Shown here: positions 45,401 through 55,933 of the stretch, in pieces
How positions within the stretch are numbered: the stretch's first letter is position 1
How the letters are laid out: each line of letters starts with the position of its first letter
From: Echinarachnius parma
Lineage: Eukaryota; Echinodermata; Echinoidea; Clypeasteroida; Echinarachniidae
Direction of reading: 5' to 3'
NCBI GenBank assembly: GCA_037951105.1
Contig: JBAMJV010002915.1
Span: forward strand, 1-64,000
DNA: 64,000 nucleotides
Made by a program: the position numbers and the translations under genes
The notes under the pieces: model-generated
Told to the model about the DNA's origin: nothing
The model's input: only the letters and a program-made list of their open reading frames with translations
The model's database searches: none

Positions 45401-48373
45401 GCACCAAATTGTAACCTAATAGGTACCATACAGTGTCAATATCTGCACATAAGCTGATAGCAAACATGAAGAGAGGGGCATTGTCTTGGTTTCGACTGAT
45501 TGTTTAACTCAATATAAGGTAACACTTACAAGTCAAATTTGAAATGTGTTCATTTGATCTTATTTTACGCTTATAGGTTCGCCTACTCGTGAAGCGTGTG
45601 GCACACGGTACACTGAGTCACGTGACTATGACAGCCAATGGGAACATCGCTTCGCTTGGCCTCCAATTCGAAAATAATGCTCAAGGCATTGAGGTAGGAG
45701 AGCAAACAATGATTGTATTCAAAATTCAGGCCTATTGCATTTGTGGATACAAACGAATTTGTTATCGGCAATTATTTTAAAACAAATGTTATTGTACTTG
45801 TACAACAGAAGGAATCGTAGTAACACTTACAACAGGGGCCCAGTTCAAACACTACAGCCAGTTGTAATGATGATTTGTTATGATTTTGTATAAATAATAC
45901 CATCATCGTCAATTACATTACTAGAGCCCATGGAACATTACGTATGCGCTTGGAAACCCTGTATGTATACAAACCCTGTATGTATGAAACCCTGCAATAA
46001 AAATGCAAGCTAATAATTATTATGATTATTTGTATTATCATGTATTTTTACTATGTTTACGAGAAGAATTTATACTGCAGTAAACCTGATGATAAATTAT
46101 TGCACAATCTTACATTCTGATTTCTTATAGTTGACTCCACAATGATTTGATTTTCTCATGCAGATAACAAAGATACAGAACACTGGACTGGTCGCAAAGA
46201 GTGGGCACCCTTCTCAGCCAAGAGCCTGTGGTGTCGTTAATGGAGGTACCCCGGTGAATTGGGGTCTCGTAGAAATCAACCAGTCTCCCGTTTCACTTGA
46301 ATCAACTCCACAAGAGGTACAGTAAAGGGATGGTAAAGATCTGGTAAGGCTGATCTTTAGAACCAAAACCTGCACAATAGCATTACAAACTACTAGTTAT
46401 AACTTCAACATGCTCAACAGGTATAGACAATTAGAAACGACTCAGTAACACGCCTGTTATCATTAAAATAGAGCCATTAAAACACGAGAGGGCGCTCTCT
46501 AAAAGCTCTTGAAAAAGTGCAAGCATTTTTGTAATAAAAACAAAATCAACGAATAAATCTGGGCCCCAGATTTATTCCGATCGGATATATTTATTAATAT
46601 TTCAGCCCTTTCTGAACCGATTTTGATGAAACAAAGTTTACTCTGTCATTACAATCGTATGCTCTTTCAAATTGTATATTTAGTGTTTTATTATGTCACA
46701 ACAAAATAATTTCTTGCAGTGCCCTCTATACCAAAACTGAACTACCCCTTTAATTGTATAGATTGCAATTCTCTCTAACATACAATTGTCAAAGCGAACT
46801 CGGAATATGAAATAAATTTTGTACATTGCAATCCTCTGTACCAATCATACCACGTACATGCACATTGACAACGCGAACTCAAAACAAAAGGTTTATTTCT
46901 GCTTTGCAATTCGTTCTACCATTCATACTACCATGGCTACGTACATACAATTTGGCAGCAAAGGATAAAAGTTAATTGAGAACGAGAGTGCTCCGGGTTT
47001 AGTTCAGTGAGCTATGTAATACACATACAGTTTACTGAGCACTGTCCCGTCTCAACCTCTCACAAATGGGTGGGTAGTAACACTGTATATTCTCATAATT
47101 TAAAGTGCAATACCCAGCTTAGAAGATATCACAAGTCTTATCAAACAGAATTGCTAGTATTGTTGGAACGAACCCTCTCATAAAGTCGCTCAAGCCGAGC
47201 TGCTGAGAAAAATGGAGAGAAGATTTAAATTGTTACATGCACAATCTATTGTAATTGATGGATTTCTGACTCCTTTCTGACTCTGAAAGATGCGGCTTTG
47301 TAAGTGGTAACGTGTAACAAAATGACATACAATTGCAAGGGATAGAGATAGTCGTAGAAGCTAAAAACAATTATGTATAGAGGATAATGTTGCTACACGG
47401 TATTGAAGTGTGGTCGGTTGATTGAGGGACACGCGAGTTATTGTAATGTTAATTGTGTTTTTCTCGGTTTTTTCTAATTTTTTTGTTGGCATAACTTGCT
47501 CAGGTAATAAACCTTATTTGTACAACATGTTACATTGTACAGTGTTAACTGTTAACAGTGTTCAAGGTGTGTTTCACATTGTGTTCAGTGTGATGAGTGT
47601 TGACACTGTTAAAACGCTAGAATTGAACACTGTCCACACGTTGTGTTAACACTTTGCCATATGGTGTGAACAACTTGTGTTCATACTGCGGCACACTATG
47701 TTATATCCGGAGGGTTACGCAATGGTTCGTTATATTCATTTAGATATGTATGACCAAACAAACTGTTACATAACGTGCCCCGGATGTCACGGAAGCCCCG
47801 ACATACGTTATACCTTTTATCTGTACATGGTGGCCTTTCGGCAGAAATATTGAAATTTACAATGATGATATAGGCTAATACACCTCGCCTCGAGTTATTA
47901 TTTCGTATACTTATGGAGCGGTCAAAGGTCACACACACATTGGTTGTGTTGTTTATTAATACTTATTGGTTTACGTATAACACCACTTTTGCACATACTC
48001 TACACCGTTAGCAAATAAATACAGACGGGTACATCATCATATGCTAGCAATGCACGAACGTTTAAAGCAGCGCTATTATGGTGAATATGGCACAGAGAAT
48101 GATGCATGTACTAACAAGGACATAATATAATTAGGTATGAGAACATAAATAACAATTATGATTATTATTATATATGCGTGATAATATATTAAATTCACAA
48201 TAATTGTCAATACTATAAAATGTATCTTTGTTTTGTTCGTTGTATCTTTAATGCAGGTAATGGAACGACTCCGATCAGCCGGCTGCGAACTTGCACTCGT
48301 GTTTCTTCCGATGGACATCGTTCAGCTATTTAAGGAAAAATATTGTGATGATAAGGAAGATTGTTGTGGGTGA
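33371..48373 (+). CDS. PH / tyrosine-rich linker / PDZ-like adaptor protein, copy 2 (nine exons, span)
   Basis: This is the tandem paralogue of the gene at 905-19828, predicted at 690 aa from 33371-33478, 38713-38951, 39833-40181, 40780-41528, 41957-42064, 43362-43494, 45577-45693, 46164-46316 and 48257-48373 (2073 nt, in frame). Phases and domain order match copy 1. It has a longer linker after the PH helix (27 extra residues) and a shorter exon 4. The PDZ-like half is almost unchanged. Both copies have complete frames and intact splice sites, so both could be working genes. A collapsed-haplotype artefact is possible for the very similar 3' half but fits the diverged 5' half poorly. Confidence 0.85.
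34170..34593 (+). mobile_element. TTAA-type MITE, family F (copy 2 intron 1)
   Basis: TTAA-AGGGGACCACCAGGC at the left and GGTGGTGGTACCC-TTTAA at the right. The copy 1 counterpart (TTTTAGTCTAGCTTATAG, about 2450) lacks it. Confidence 0.75.
34862..35247 (+). mobile_element. TTAA-type MITE, family B (copy 2 intron 1)
   Basis: TTAA-AGGGACTTAGTAACATTG to AACAAAGTTACTAGATCCC-TTTAA. Copy 1 is uninterrupted at the matching place (about 2740). Confidence 0.85.
35588..37481. mobile_element. 1.9-kb element with CTACACTCTTA ends and TTTGTCA-rich subterminal arrays
   Basis: CTACACTCTTA at 35588 is mirrored by TAAGAGTGTAG ending 37481. Copy 1 is continuous at this point (about 3915). Both ends are crowded with ATTTGTCAW and TTCGTCA words, the kind of subterminal repeats that transposases of hAT-like elements bind. 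No transposase frame remains. Family C is nested at 35606-36152. Confidence 0.65.
35606..36152 (+). mobile_element. TTAA-type MITE, family C, nested
   Basis: TTAA-AGTGATACCTGTAAAGTG at the left and ACACTTTACAGGTATGACT-TTAA at the right. The inverted ends are about 20 bp. Confidence 0.85.
37902..38213 (-). mobile_element. Decayed family B element (copy 2 intron 1)
   Basis: It is the counterpart of 4199-4609 in copy 1 and ends ATGTTACTCCATCCTTTTAA. Confidence 0.5.
38220..38670. mobile_element. CCGTCACATC inverted-end element just upstream of copy 2 exon 2
   Basis: CCGTCACATCGAGGCTACGC at the left and GCGTAGCTGATGTGACGG at the right. Copy 1 lacks it between CCTTCCCTTT and AACATAACTA. Confidence 0.75.
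38713..38951 (+). CDS. Copy 2 exon 2: central PH domain
   Basis: It follows TCGAATAG and ends AG|GTTTG (phase 2). It encodes SGGYQLWPLYWRLVCYSGNV and then the same loop and strands as copy 1 (GYTGQQPGLKP, NDNFLCIQKGESLTFLHAET). An inverted-repeat element ends about 42 bases upstream of it. Confidence 0.8.
39161..39285. mobile_element. Relic of the hAT-like element (copy 2 intron 2)
   Basis: GGGCGTCGATCATGGGG and the following G and C runs with AATATTTGGGG match the first part of 44261-45105. The right end is missing. Confidence 0.6.
39833..40181 (+). CDS. Copy 2 exon 3: PH C-helix with 27 extra linker residues
   Basis: It follows CTGCGCAG and ends before GTAAGAG. RSRDKWVEAIRQALT is the PH C-helix. 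It is followed by a Ser/Thr/Tyr-rich insert (EPTYSSSASSTYSADTLDSN, then LIHTYHND) absent from copy 1, and then the shared ANSVRGTADTQ. The insert adds three tyrosines. Confidence 0.85.
40621..40779 (+). repeat. Duplicated exon 4 acceptor region in copy 2
   Basis: CATGACTCTTACACACG...GATACAGATCGAGGTACAAT at 40633-40686 repeats about 105 bases later as the true acceptor and exon start. The upstream version keeps an AG but its coding continuation is decayed. Confidence 0.7.
40780..41528 (+). CDS. Copy 2 exon 4: remodelled docking linker
   Basis: It follows AATACAG and ends before GTAAGT (phase 2). Relative to copy 1, YENF is replaced by ENCH, YIEI by FIEV, and YDDV by YHNA, which creates a new YxN motif at residue 353. 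YLPE arises at 393, and YMDS and YMET are changed to DMDS and YKET. The proline patch APPPLPPR keeps a PxxPxR core. The frame stays open, so this looks like change within a coding exon and not decay. Confidence 0.85.
41957..42064 (+). CDS. Copy 2 exon 5
   Basis: It follows AAATTTCAG and ends before GTAGGA (phase 2/2). It is the same as copy 1 except for Met to Val in EVDGVVVSVP and two silent changes. Confidence 0.8.
42115..42353. mobile_element. Inverted-end element GGGTCCCGTTT/AACGGGGCC (copy 2 intron 5)
   Basis: GGGTCCCGTTTCATAAAACT to TTGTAACGGGGCC. It is shared with copy 1, where more of it is kept. Confidence 0.55.
42766..43325 (+). mobile_element. TTAA-type MITE, family C, copy 2 only (intron 5)
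   Basis: The copy 1 empty site reads GTGTTAATATACGGTAATCC. Here GTG-TTAA-AGGGATACCTG opens the element and GGCATGCC-T-TTAC-TATACGG closes it. The second target copy has one A to C change. Confidence 0.85.
43362..43494 (+). CDS. Copy 2 exon 6: PDZ-like core
   Basis: It follows ATTTCCAG and ends before GTGCGT. It keeps LHVGDVITKVNAQNL. Three amino-acid changes (Ile to Thr, Arg to Leu, Ala to Val) separate it from copy 1. A TTAA-type element inserted in the preceding intron ends about 36 bases upstream. Confidence 0.8.
44261..45105. mobile_element. hAT-like non-autonomous element (copy 2 intron 6)
   Basis: The 8-bp target duplication CCGGATTG lies at 44253-44260 and 45106-45113. Ends are CAGGGGCGTCGAT and ATCAACGCCCTTG (11 of 13 matching as inverted repeats). 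The empty site in copy 1 (about 16470) reads GCCCGGATTGCCACCC. The interior is dominated by G and C homopolymers and holds a second element from 44636. Confidence 0.9.
44636..45065 (-). mobile_element. Second hAT-like family, nested and truncated
   Basis: CAGGCGCGGATCTACGGGG and GGGCTGCCAAGTGAAAATGT match the complete element at 63184-63601 in reverse. The ATCGTCATTGGGTCAA unit is present twice, with hairpins GACGATGCTCCGCATCGTC and GCCGCTACGCGGC. The far end (TAGATCCGCCCCTG) is missing. Confidence 0.75.
45577..45693 (+). CDS. Copy 2 exon 7
   Basis: It follows CTTATAG and ends before GTAGGAG (phase 0/0). It encodes VRLLVKRVAHG, the linker, and SLGLQFENNAQGIE. It is identical to copy 1 except for Pro to Ala. 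Confidence 0.8.
46164..46316 (+). CDS. Copy 2 exon 8
   Basis: It follows CATGCAG and ends before GTACAG. It differs from copy 1 by six bases, three of them changing amino acids conservatively. The same MITE sits just after the donor, so that insertion predates the duplication. Confidence 0.8.
46322..46754 (+). mobile_element. Family A MITE after exon 8 donor (copy 2)
   Basis: It is the counterpart of 17662-18202 with about 105 internal bases missing after GAGGGCGCTCTCTAAA. Confidence 0.75.
48257..48373 (+). CDS. Copy 2 exon 9 and stop
   Basis: It follows TTAATGCAG and ends with TGA at 48371-48373. It is one base different from copy 1. The 3' flank lacks the ACGACCC-rich block that follows copy 1. 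Confidence 0.85.
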   Translation, partial: VMERLRSAGCELALVFLPMDIVQLFKEKYCDDKEDCCG

Positions 48374-48596
48374 CACAAAGACGACCCCCAAAACGAGACC
48401 AAACACGATTCACCGTGTATGGGGTGATGCAGACCGAAAGTCTCAATTCCCTCCTCCAGCATCTGTACTTATCACAGTTCATCACTCTCATTTTCTCCTG
48501 AATGAAATAATAGAATAGTCAACTACATATTAAATTATTTAGACAGTCATCGATCTTTTATTCTTCGAAATAACACAGACTTTAATACTTCATAAC

Positions 48597-49100
48597 GTTT
48601 AAAGGGATAGTACAGTTCCGGTCAAACTGAATCAGTACAAATTGATAGTTATAACTCTGCCATGCCTGAAAGGTAGACAAACTTACAAACGGTTAAGTAA
48701 ATAGCCTGCTATCATTCAAAGAGCAGCCGTTAAAGCACAAGAGGGCGCTCCCTAAACAAATATTGGTTTCCACAATTTGTTTATTTTAACAACGGGAATG
48801 TGATATTTGGTTAAAATAATGATTCAATATCAGAATCATCAACAACTCTTTAAAACCTCTTGGTACATTCTGGAAAAGTGTAGGCATTATATCGATGTTT
48901 TCTTAAATCATCGAATAAATGTGGGACCCACATTTGTTCCAATCTCATATATTTATTGATATTTCAGCTGTTTCTCAATCAATTTTAAATCGTCATTAAC
49001 ATTGTGTGCTCTTTCAAATGGTATACTTTGTTTTTCGATCATTCACTCACAAAAATACTATTTCTCAAAGCGCCCTCTAAACTACAACTGAACTATAAAA
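48597..49100 (+). mobile_element. Family A MITE, 3' flank of copy 2
   Basis: It is the counterpart of 20296-20795. It keeps the CAAAGCGCCCTCTAAACTAC right part better than copy 1. Confidence 0.7.
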
Positions 49101-49302
49101 ATATAAACTACACTACCACTTGATAAATATTGAAGTACTCCTTACATTACAATTTAATGGTACTATATTAATATGCACACAATCACGAGTTTGAACTCAA
49201 TTTTAAATGTCAATCCTAGAAAATAATGCAGAACAAGCTAACACTTATGCAAGTATTCATTACATGATGATAAGTATGCATTCTTACACCAAACACATGT
49301 GC

Positions 49303-49775
49303 TTAAAGGGGTAGTACAGTTTTGGTAAGGTTGAGCGTTAGTTACTAAAACCTGTAAAATCACACTACAAACTAATAGTTATAAATCCACCATTCTCGAA
49401 AGTTCTAGAAAAGTACAAGCGAAAGCCTGTTATCATTCAAAAAGAGCCATTAAAACACAAGAGGGCGCTCTCTTAAAAAGCATTGGTTTCAAGCATTGTT
49501 CATACAAATTATGCATGATGTTTTGGCGAAATAATTATCATATAGAGAGATCATCAACAACTATTTTAAAACCTCTTTTGAACATTTTTGAAAAAGTGTA
49601 AGCATTTGTTTAATTAAAACAAAAAACAATCGAATATATCTAGGCCCTAGATTTATTACGATCGGATATATTTATTGTTATTTCAGCCGTTTCTGAACCG
49701 ATTTTGATCAAATAAGTTTATTCTGCAATAAAAATATGATGCTCTTTCATATCTTACACTCACTTTTTCATTATC
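49303..49775 (+). mobile_element. Family A MITE, truncated, 3' flank of copy 2
   Basis: TTAA-AGGGGTAGTACAGTTTTGG at the left. The right end has gone with the deletion described beside copy 1 at 21519-22340. Confidence 0.7.
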
Positions 49776-50458
49776 TAACATGTATTCTCCATAGACCTAA
49801 GCCCATATATTTTCGGGACGAGTCCTCAACGGGTTAATGTGTAACTTTGTGAATTTTACTTAGTTTCATGAGCAGGCTTTACTAGTGTTAAAATCAATAG
49901 ACAATAATGTAGTTCAAATTTTGAAAATACATATTGGTATTAGTATAATCGTGCGTCCTATTAACGAACGTCGCATAACTAACTTACGACATGTTTATGT
50001 ATGTATATCATGAAGTCGGAATATTTTACACGCTTAATATGTACACTTATAGTAAATTAAAAATAGTGTTATTTTTTGTACATTTTGGTATGAGGAATAA
50101 TTGTACAGTATGTAATATAGGTCAGAATATTAAGAACAATGCAGTACTACGAATTTAGTGTGTATAAGCGCGCTGGTGATATGTGTACAACCTGAACAAA
50201 ACAGATTATTTTTCCGCGTAAGAATGTTTTAGAATTATACACATGATGTAAACAAAAACAAATTGAAATTTGTACATTGAAATAATAATCAATTGATTTA
50301 ATATCAAACATGTGTCTCTGCGTGATGCTTTATATCCCGATACTGACGTATATGTGTCTGCTATTAACCGTATTACCGTGATTGTTTGTATTGTGGGAAC
50401 AATTATAGTTCCGAGGAAAGCTTACATTAACACTATTAAGCCCAAGGGGGACACATTG

Positions 50459-50564
50459 GGTGATTTCAAGTATGGTGTTTAGGGCTGGTGTTAGTGTTTA
50501 TCAAACTGGTGTTTGTGTGTAATAAACACTAACACCGGCCTTAAACACCATACTTGAAATCACC
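50459..50564. mobile_element. Snap-back hairpin element with 5-bp target duplication
   Basis: GGTGATTTCAAGTATGGTGT is mirrored by ACACCATACTTGAAATCACC. CATTG lies on both sides (50454-50458, 50565-50569). The copy 1 empty site reads GACATATTGTGCCC. It is about 106 bp of almost pure stem. Confidence 0.9.
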
Positions 50565-51178
50565 CATTGTGCCCATTACCATACTTCCGTACCATACTTT
50601 ACCAAATTTGGTGACTTTTCCTAAAATCTCATTGCGAACATTTTGATATAAAGTTTGAATGGATTGGCCACTTTCCGTTGTCATGGTAACCATAAATTGC
50701 AGAGCATATTTTTAAATTTTGTTTAATTTTTTGTTTTTCGTTAAGTATGGGTTTTTGTCTGGCCAAATTTCATGAAAATCATTGGTAAGAGGTTGCTATG
50801 AACTGAAATTAATTTCTTCAAGAATTCTTTTTTTTCTTCTTTGTTGTTAAAGACAAAATGGCGCACCACAATGGAAATAAAACGAATTTGATCAGATATA
50901 GTTTCGATGTATTTTTATGATATTTTTGTGATTAAAATCTACTAATGTGGTTTTTCGTGATGTCTACACACATTTTGAAATGAAAAATTCCACTTTGGTT
51001 CAAAGTCATAGGGTAAAACATTGAATAAATTGCATACATACATTATTGTGTACTGTAATGTGTCTGCTAACTCGTATGAAGGTCACCTCCACTATGAATT
51101 TGAGGACCGTATGGGTCCCTAACACCCATCAAATTCCACAGAAATGTTATGATCTATAATCCAGAAGATGTATTCCAG

Positions 51179-51939
51179 TTAAAGGGATAGTTGAGTATTG
51201 GTCAAACTTAACTTTAGTAACCAAAACCTGCACCATTACGGTACAAACTAATATTTATAATTCCACCATGCTCGAAAAGTATACACAATTACAAACGACA
51301 AAGTAAAACTCCTGTTATTCAAAAAGAGCCGTTACAACTCAAGAGTCAAATTAACTCTAGAGTACGCTAGCGCGAAGCGCTAGCGTTCTAGGTCTTCCTA
51401 ATACGGGACTGAAACTGAATATTGTTTTTGCACGCTAATTGTGCTTAAAATTATACATATGATACGGTACTTACCACCGATTCATTCTTCAATATGTGAT
51501 TCAACTATCGGTTGGATTAAAATTATGGTTTTTCCCTCCATTCCGCTAAAAATCAGTGATTTATGCGCCTCCTCGACTTATCTCCGTGTTAACACACGGA
51601 GAGAAGTCGAGGAGGCGCATAAATCACAGATTTTGAACGAAAGATGATTGCGATGGCCGCCGATGCGAACGGCGAACGTAAGCATAGGAGGACCTATAAC
51701 ACTAGCGCTTCGCGCTGGCATTCTCTAAAAGTGATGGCCGGACGTCAATCACTTTTATATTATATTTTGAAAGCAAATTTCACAGCAATGAGAGCATTTG
51801 AATGTGAATTATTATTATTTCCCATGTTTTTTGTAATGATCTTTCACATGGAATTGAAATCACCCAAATCAGTTACAATAATTTTTTTTTGGGGGGGGGG
51901 GGCACTTTGGAAATTACCAATACTCAACGCTCCCTTTAA
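51179..51939 (+). mobile_element. Composite TTAA element (family A end plus a different end)
   Basis: The copy 1 empty site is CCAGTTAAATTTGCC. Here CCAG-TTAA-AGGGATAG opens the element and GCTCCCT-TTAA-ATTTGCC closes it. The middle has a perfect palindrome at about 51567-51629 (GCGCCTCCTCGACTT and its mirror) and GCTAGCGCGAAGCGCTAGC. Confidence 0.9.
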
Positions 51940-52184
51940 ATTTGCCTACGTATATCAGTCCATTTGGCGTAAACAGCTGCTCAGTAATGTTTGAAATACA
52001 GACTCTGAATTCAGAACATTTGCCCATGATTTTCATCATATTATCGATAATAGCGCCCTCATAATTCATGTTGACGGTAAGAAATGTTTATGATTGCAAC
52101 TTCTAGGGCTTGACATGCTTAACATGTGCGCAAAATATGAAAGTGGTTGATATAATTATAAAACAATTGAAGATGGGGGGGGGG

Positions 52185-52530
52185 GGGGAATATTTTGGCC
52201 AAGAAACCTCCTATTAATTAATATATTTGCAATTTAGAAAACGATCTGTAGATAAAGATCGATATTGCCGACGGTTATATTTTGAAATGTTCGTCCACAC
52301 ATTATATGCAAAGCACACGCAAACCCCTCCGCGAGTGCTAGAACATCTAGCCGATCGGCTATCTACAAGACTCGCGGCCGGGAGAGTCCGCGGGCCAAAC
52401 AAGCTGCTCAATCTAATCGACGGCGCATGGAATTGTCCTTATTTGTCCACATTTTAAGATGTTATGGTTCATATTTTACCACAAAAGTCCTCTTTTATAC
52501 TATTTCAACCTTGTTGATCAATTTGTTTGC
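52185..52530. repeat. Interspersed repeat, family I (copy 2 flank)
   Basis: It is the counterpart of 24620-24880, longer by about 90 bases around GGCTATCTACAAGACTCGCG. Confidence 0.5.
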
Positions 52531-54383
52531 CAAACAGAGTAGATTTCGATAATTTTCACAATAATGCTCATGGCTTTAATGAAGAAAAACAAAAGAAAAT
52601 GTGCTTGTATGTCCTCACCTCCTAGCTGCCTATTTTTGGTATATTTCTACTGAAAAAATAATAAAAACAATTTCCTCCAAATTACATCATATGCTTAAAG
52701 GGGACGTCCGGACGATTTTCAGCAGTTTCCAAGGGAAAGTACAATATTTTAGGAGTCTATAACCTTTTACCCGATGAGAAGTTTATTTCTCTGTGCTACA
52801 GCGTATTGCAGAGAAATGATGTTTGTAACAGGCAGGTCGTAAAACGACATCTTTGTATGGAAGCCAGTGGAGCGAATCCGTCGATTCGTGCGGGCTTTTT
52901 TGAATAGGTTCGGTATGTGGCCGAGGAGGGTGACATAGTCACGTATTGGAAGGGGTAGTCATTCTACGTTTGTCAGTCAGATCGTTAACACATACTGCGC
53001 AGCGTATAGCTAGTTCTCTTTTTAGGGCGTTGTCATCGAGCTACAATGGATGCCTCGGGCTTTTTAAATACCGTCAAGGAGCAAGTTCAGGCGTCCCATT
53101 TTCTCGCTGTTGGAAGAGCTGGATGAGTTCGTTACTAATAAGTTAAGTGCATTTCAATTCAGTTACGAATCGTATTAATATGAATTCAGTGGAAATTTAA
53201 TTGTTAAAATTGAGTAGATAATATGCGGTTCTATGCCTTTAGAGAGAAAGAGATTCGGTAGTAGCATAAAGTTGGTTTGAAATATACACTGTTATTCGAA
53301 GTGAGGGCTGCTGTGTGAGTTTCGGCTAAGGGATTTTTGTCCGAAGGTACATGAATATTTTGTTATTCTTTATTTATTTCACTTGTGATTCTACGTTTTT
53401 GTGATATTAATGCACTGTTGTTATACCTATTTACCGTTGTTTTAGGAACCTTGTACTTGGAGCACAAGCAGAAGCTAATGAAGATCGCAGATCAGTCACC
53501 CTATGGATGGGGCACCGTGGTGGAGTACGAAGCCAACGTTCTGGCCTTCGATTCGGTCGACGAGAGAAGGATTGAAGGCCGAGGTCATGACGAGGGGCAA
53601 TGCGGCATCAATGGGCCGACTAGGAGGCTGCATAGGGGCAGCGGGTTCCGGCCATGCACTACAACGCCGTCATCTCGACGGGTTGCTTCAGGACTCTGCA
53701 GGCCCGTGCAGTCTAGGGACGCCCGGATGAAGGATGACGTCGGGTTTCCGTCGGAGGTCGGGCACCAGTCTTGCGTGCGGGAAGCCGGGGTATTGGTTTT
53801 TTTGGTGTCGAGAGGTCTCACGTGTCAAGGGCAGGCAGTGAGGCAAAGATAAGTGCTCAACCATTACCTCAACATCATTATGTTGATTATTTTGCCACAT
53901 GCAATTATGCTGAAATTGTGTCATTCACTGTGGGTCGTTTGACGGCTCTTAATAGTTATGGGGGAATGGCACGAAATTACGTTTTAAGATGTGATTGATG
54001 AGGGGTAAAGAATGCCCTATCATGTTTGGCCCGGGCAGATTGATAGTAATAGTAAGAAGAATTTAATATATTCGCTAGGGCGAATCTTGTGTTTATAGGG
54101 GGAGATACCCTGAGTATTTTGAGGAAAGGGTGTTTTTTTAATTAGAAGTACGCCCGTTGATTGAAGTTAATAATATTAGTCAGAGAAGGCTTGTTTTGGA
54201 TTGTTGAAATGTTTATTCTTGCTTATTTAAAGAAAAGTTTTAATATGAAGACGATATACTTGCCAATGATGTGTTGTCTTTTGATGACTCGTTTTTTAAT
54301 TTTGACTTGAATTTTGCATATTATTATATTGAGATACTCGAAGACCATAGGGCATAGCTCGGTTTGGATTGGGATTTTCAAGG

Positions 54384-55933
54384 TATAGTCCTGTAGACGG
54401 TCCTATACTTTGTGTATTAGACCTGGAGACGTTCTTTAGTACAATGTTTTGTTATTGATTCATATTATAGAAGGGTTTAGAAGAAATTTCAGCTTTGTTG
54501 CCACCTCGGCAACTTTGGGCAACTCTTTTTATAAGCATTATAAAGATAATTAGCTAATTTGCATATTTCTGAAATAAGGTCAGGGGTTATTTTCTATCTA
54601 GGAATAGTACAATAGTGATCAAAACTATTTTCCGAGGGTAATTTGGGGCAAGGAATCCATTCCCGGTGCTCATTTCCATGTGCCGAATGGGCAACACCTT
54701 GAAATCCAAGATGGCTGCCCCTAATTTGCATATTTATGAATATTATTGATTTTTAGTGACTACAGCCTCTAATATGTGATACTTTCAGATTATTATTTTA
54801 TAATCATGTTTTAGATATGTAGTTAAGATATTTCAGATGTGTTGCCGCCATGGCAACATCTTGATATGCATATTAGTGCATAATTAGGTTATTTACCTAA
54901 TTTGCATATTCCCCCAAATTGCATATATTGGAAACCCGGAAAGTAAAAATTACAAGTGATACCATTTTCCCAAGGTTTTAGGGGGCAACAAATCCATTTC
55001 TGATACTTATTTTCATATATCACCATGGCAACCTTCTCAAATCCAAGATGGCTGCTCATCAAATTTCACATGTTATGATACACGACTTCATTCTTTTGGT
55101 TATATTAGATCAATATTATAATTTTTGGACTTTCAATTATTGGAATTGGCAAGTAGAACACTTGAATCACAATGTAGATAGGTGCTTACAGTAAAAACAT
55201 TACAGTTTTATAAAATAAATGCTGTTAAAGTGGAACATAGCATTATCTCCATGAAAATGCAAAAGGAGGCCATCTTGGATTAATGTTGGTTGCAAAGGTG
55301 ATACATCAATGTAAGTATCATAAATGGATTTGTTGCCCCCTAAAACCTTGGAAAAGTGGTATTTCTTGTCTTTTTAACCTTCTGGGTTCACAATATACAC
55401 GATTTTACCTGATTTCTGGGAATATGCAAATTAGGTAAATAATTTAATAATGCTAATTATATGCATTGCCAGAGGTTGCCAAGGTGGTAACCAAGCTGAA
55501 GTATCTTTAATACACATTTAGAACATGACTGAAGAAAAATAAAGACAAATAATTGCTTATTTGAGGCTACAGCCACTGAAAATCAATAATATTCATAAAT
55601 ATGCAAATTAGGGGCCGCCATCTTGGATTTCAGGGTGTTGCCTACATGGCACTTGTAAACGAGCACCGGAAATGGATTCCTTGCCCCAAAATACCCTAGA
55701 ATATTTGTTTTAATTACTATTGTACTATTCCTAGATAGAGAAAGACCCTTGACCCTATCTCAGAAATATGCAAATTAGCTAATTATCTTTATAATGCTTA
55801 TAAAAAGAGTTGCCCAAAGTTGCCGATGTGGCAACAAAGCTGACATCTCTTCTAAACCCTTCTAGAATATTAATCAATAATAAAACATTGTACTAAAGAA
55901 AATTTCTAGGTCTTATTAAAATCTACAGGACTA
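54384..55933. mobile_element. 1.55-kb foldback element inside the DIRS fossil
   Basis: TAGTCCTGTAGA at the left mirrors TCTACAGGACTA at the right. Arms of about 690 bases flank a centre of about 200 bases. Inside are AATCCAAGATGGCTGCCCC and TATGCAAATTAGCTAATT words in mirrored order. Confidence 0.8.

Noticed and set aside
53385-53998. Several overlapping 75-155 codon frames presented as genes
   Set aside because: They fall in the gag-like part of the DIRS fossil and are not host genes.
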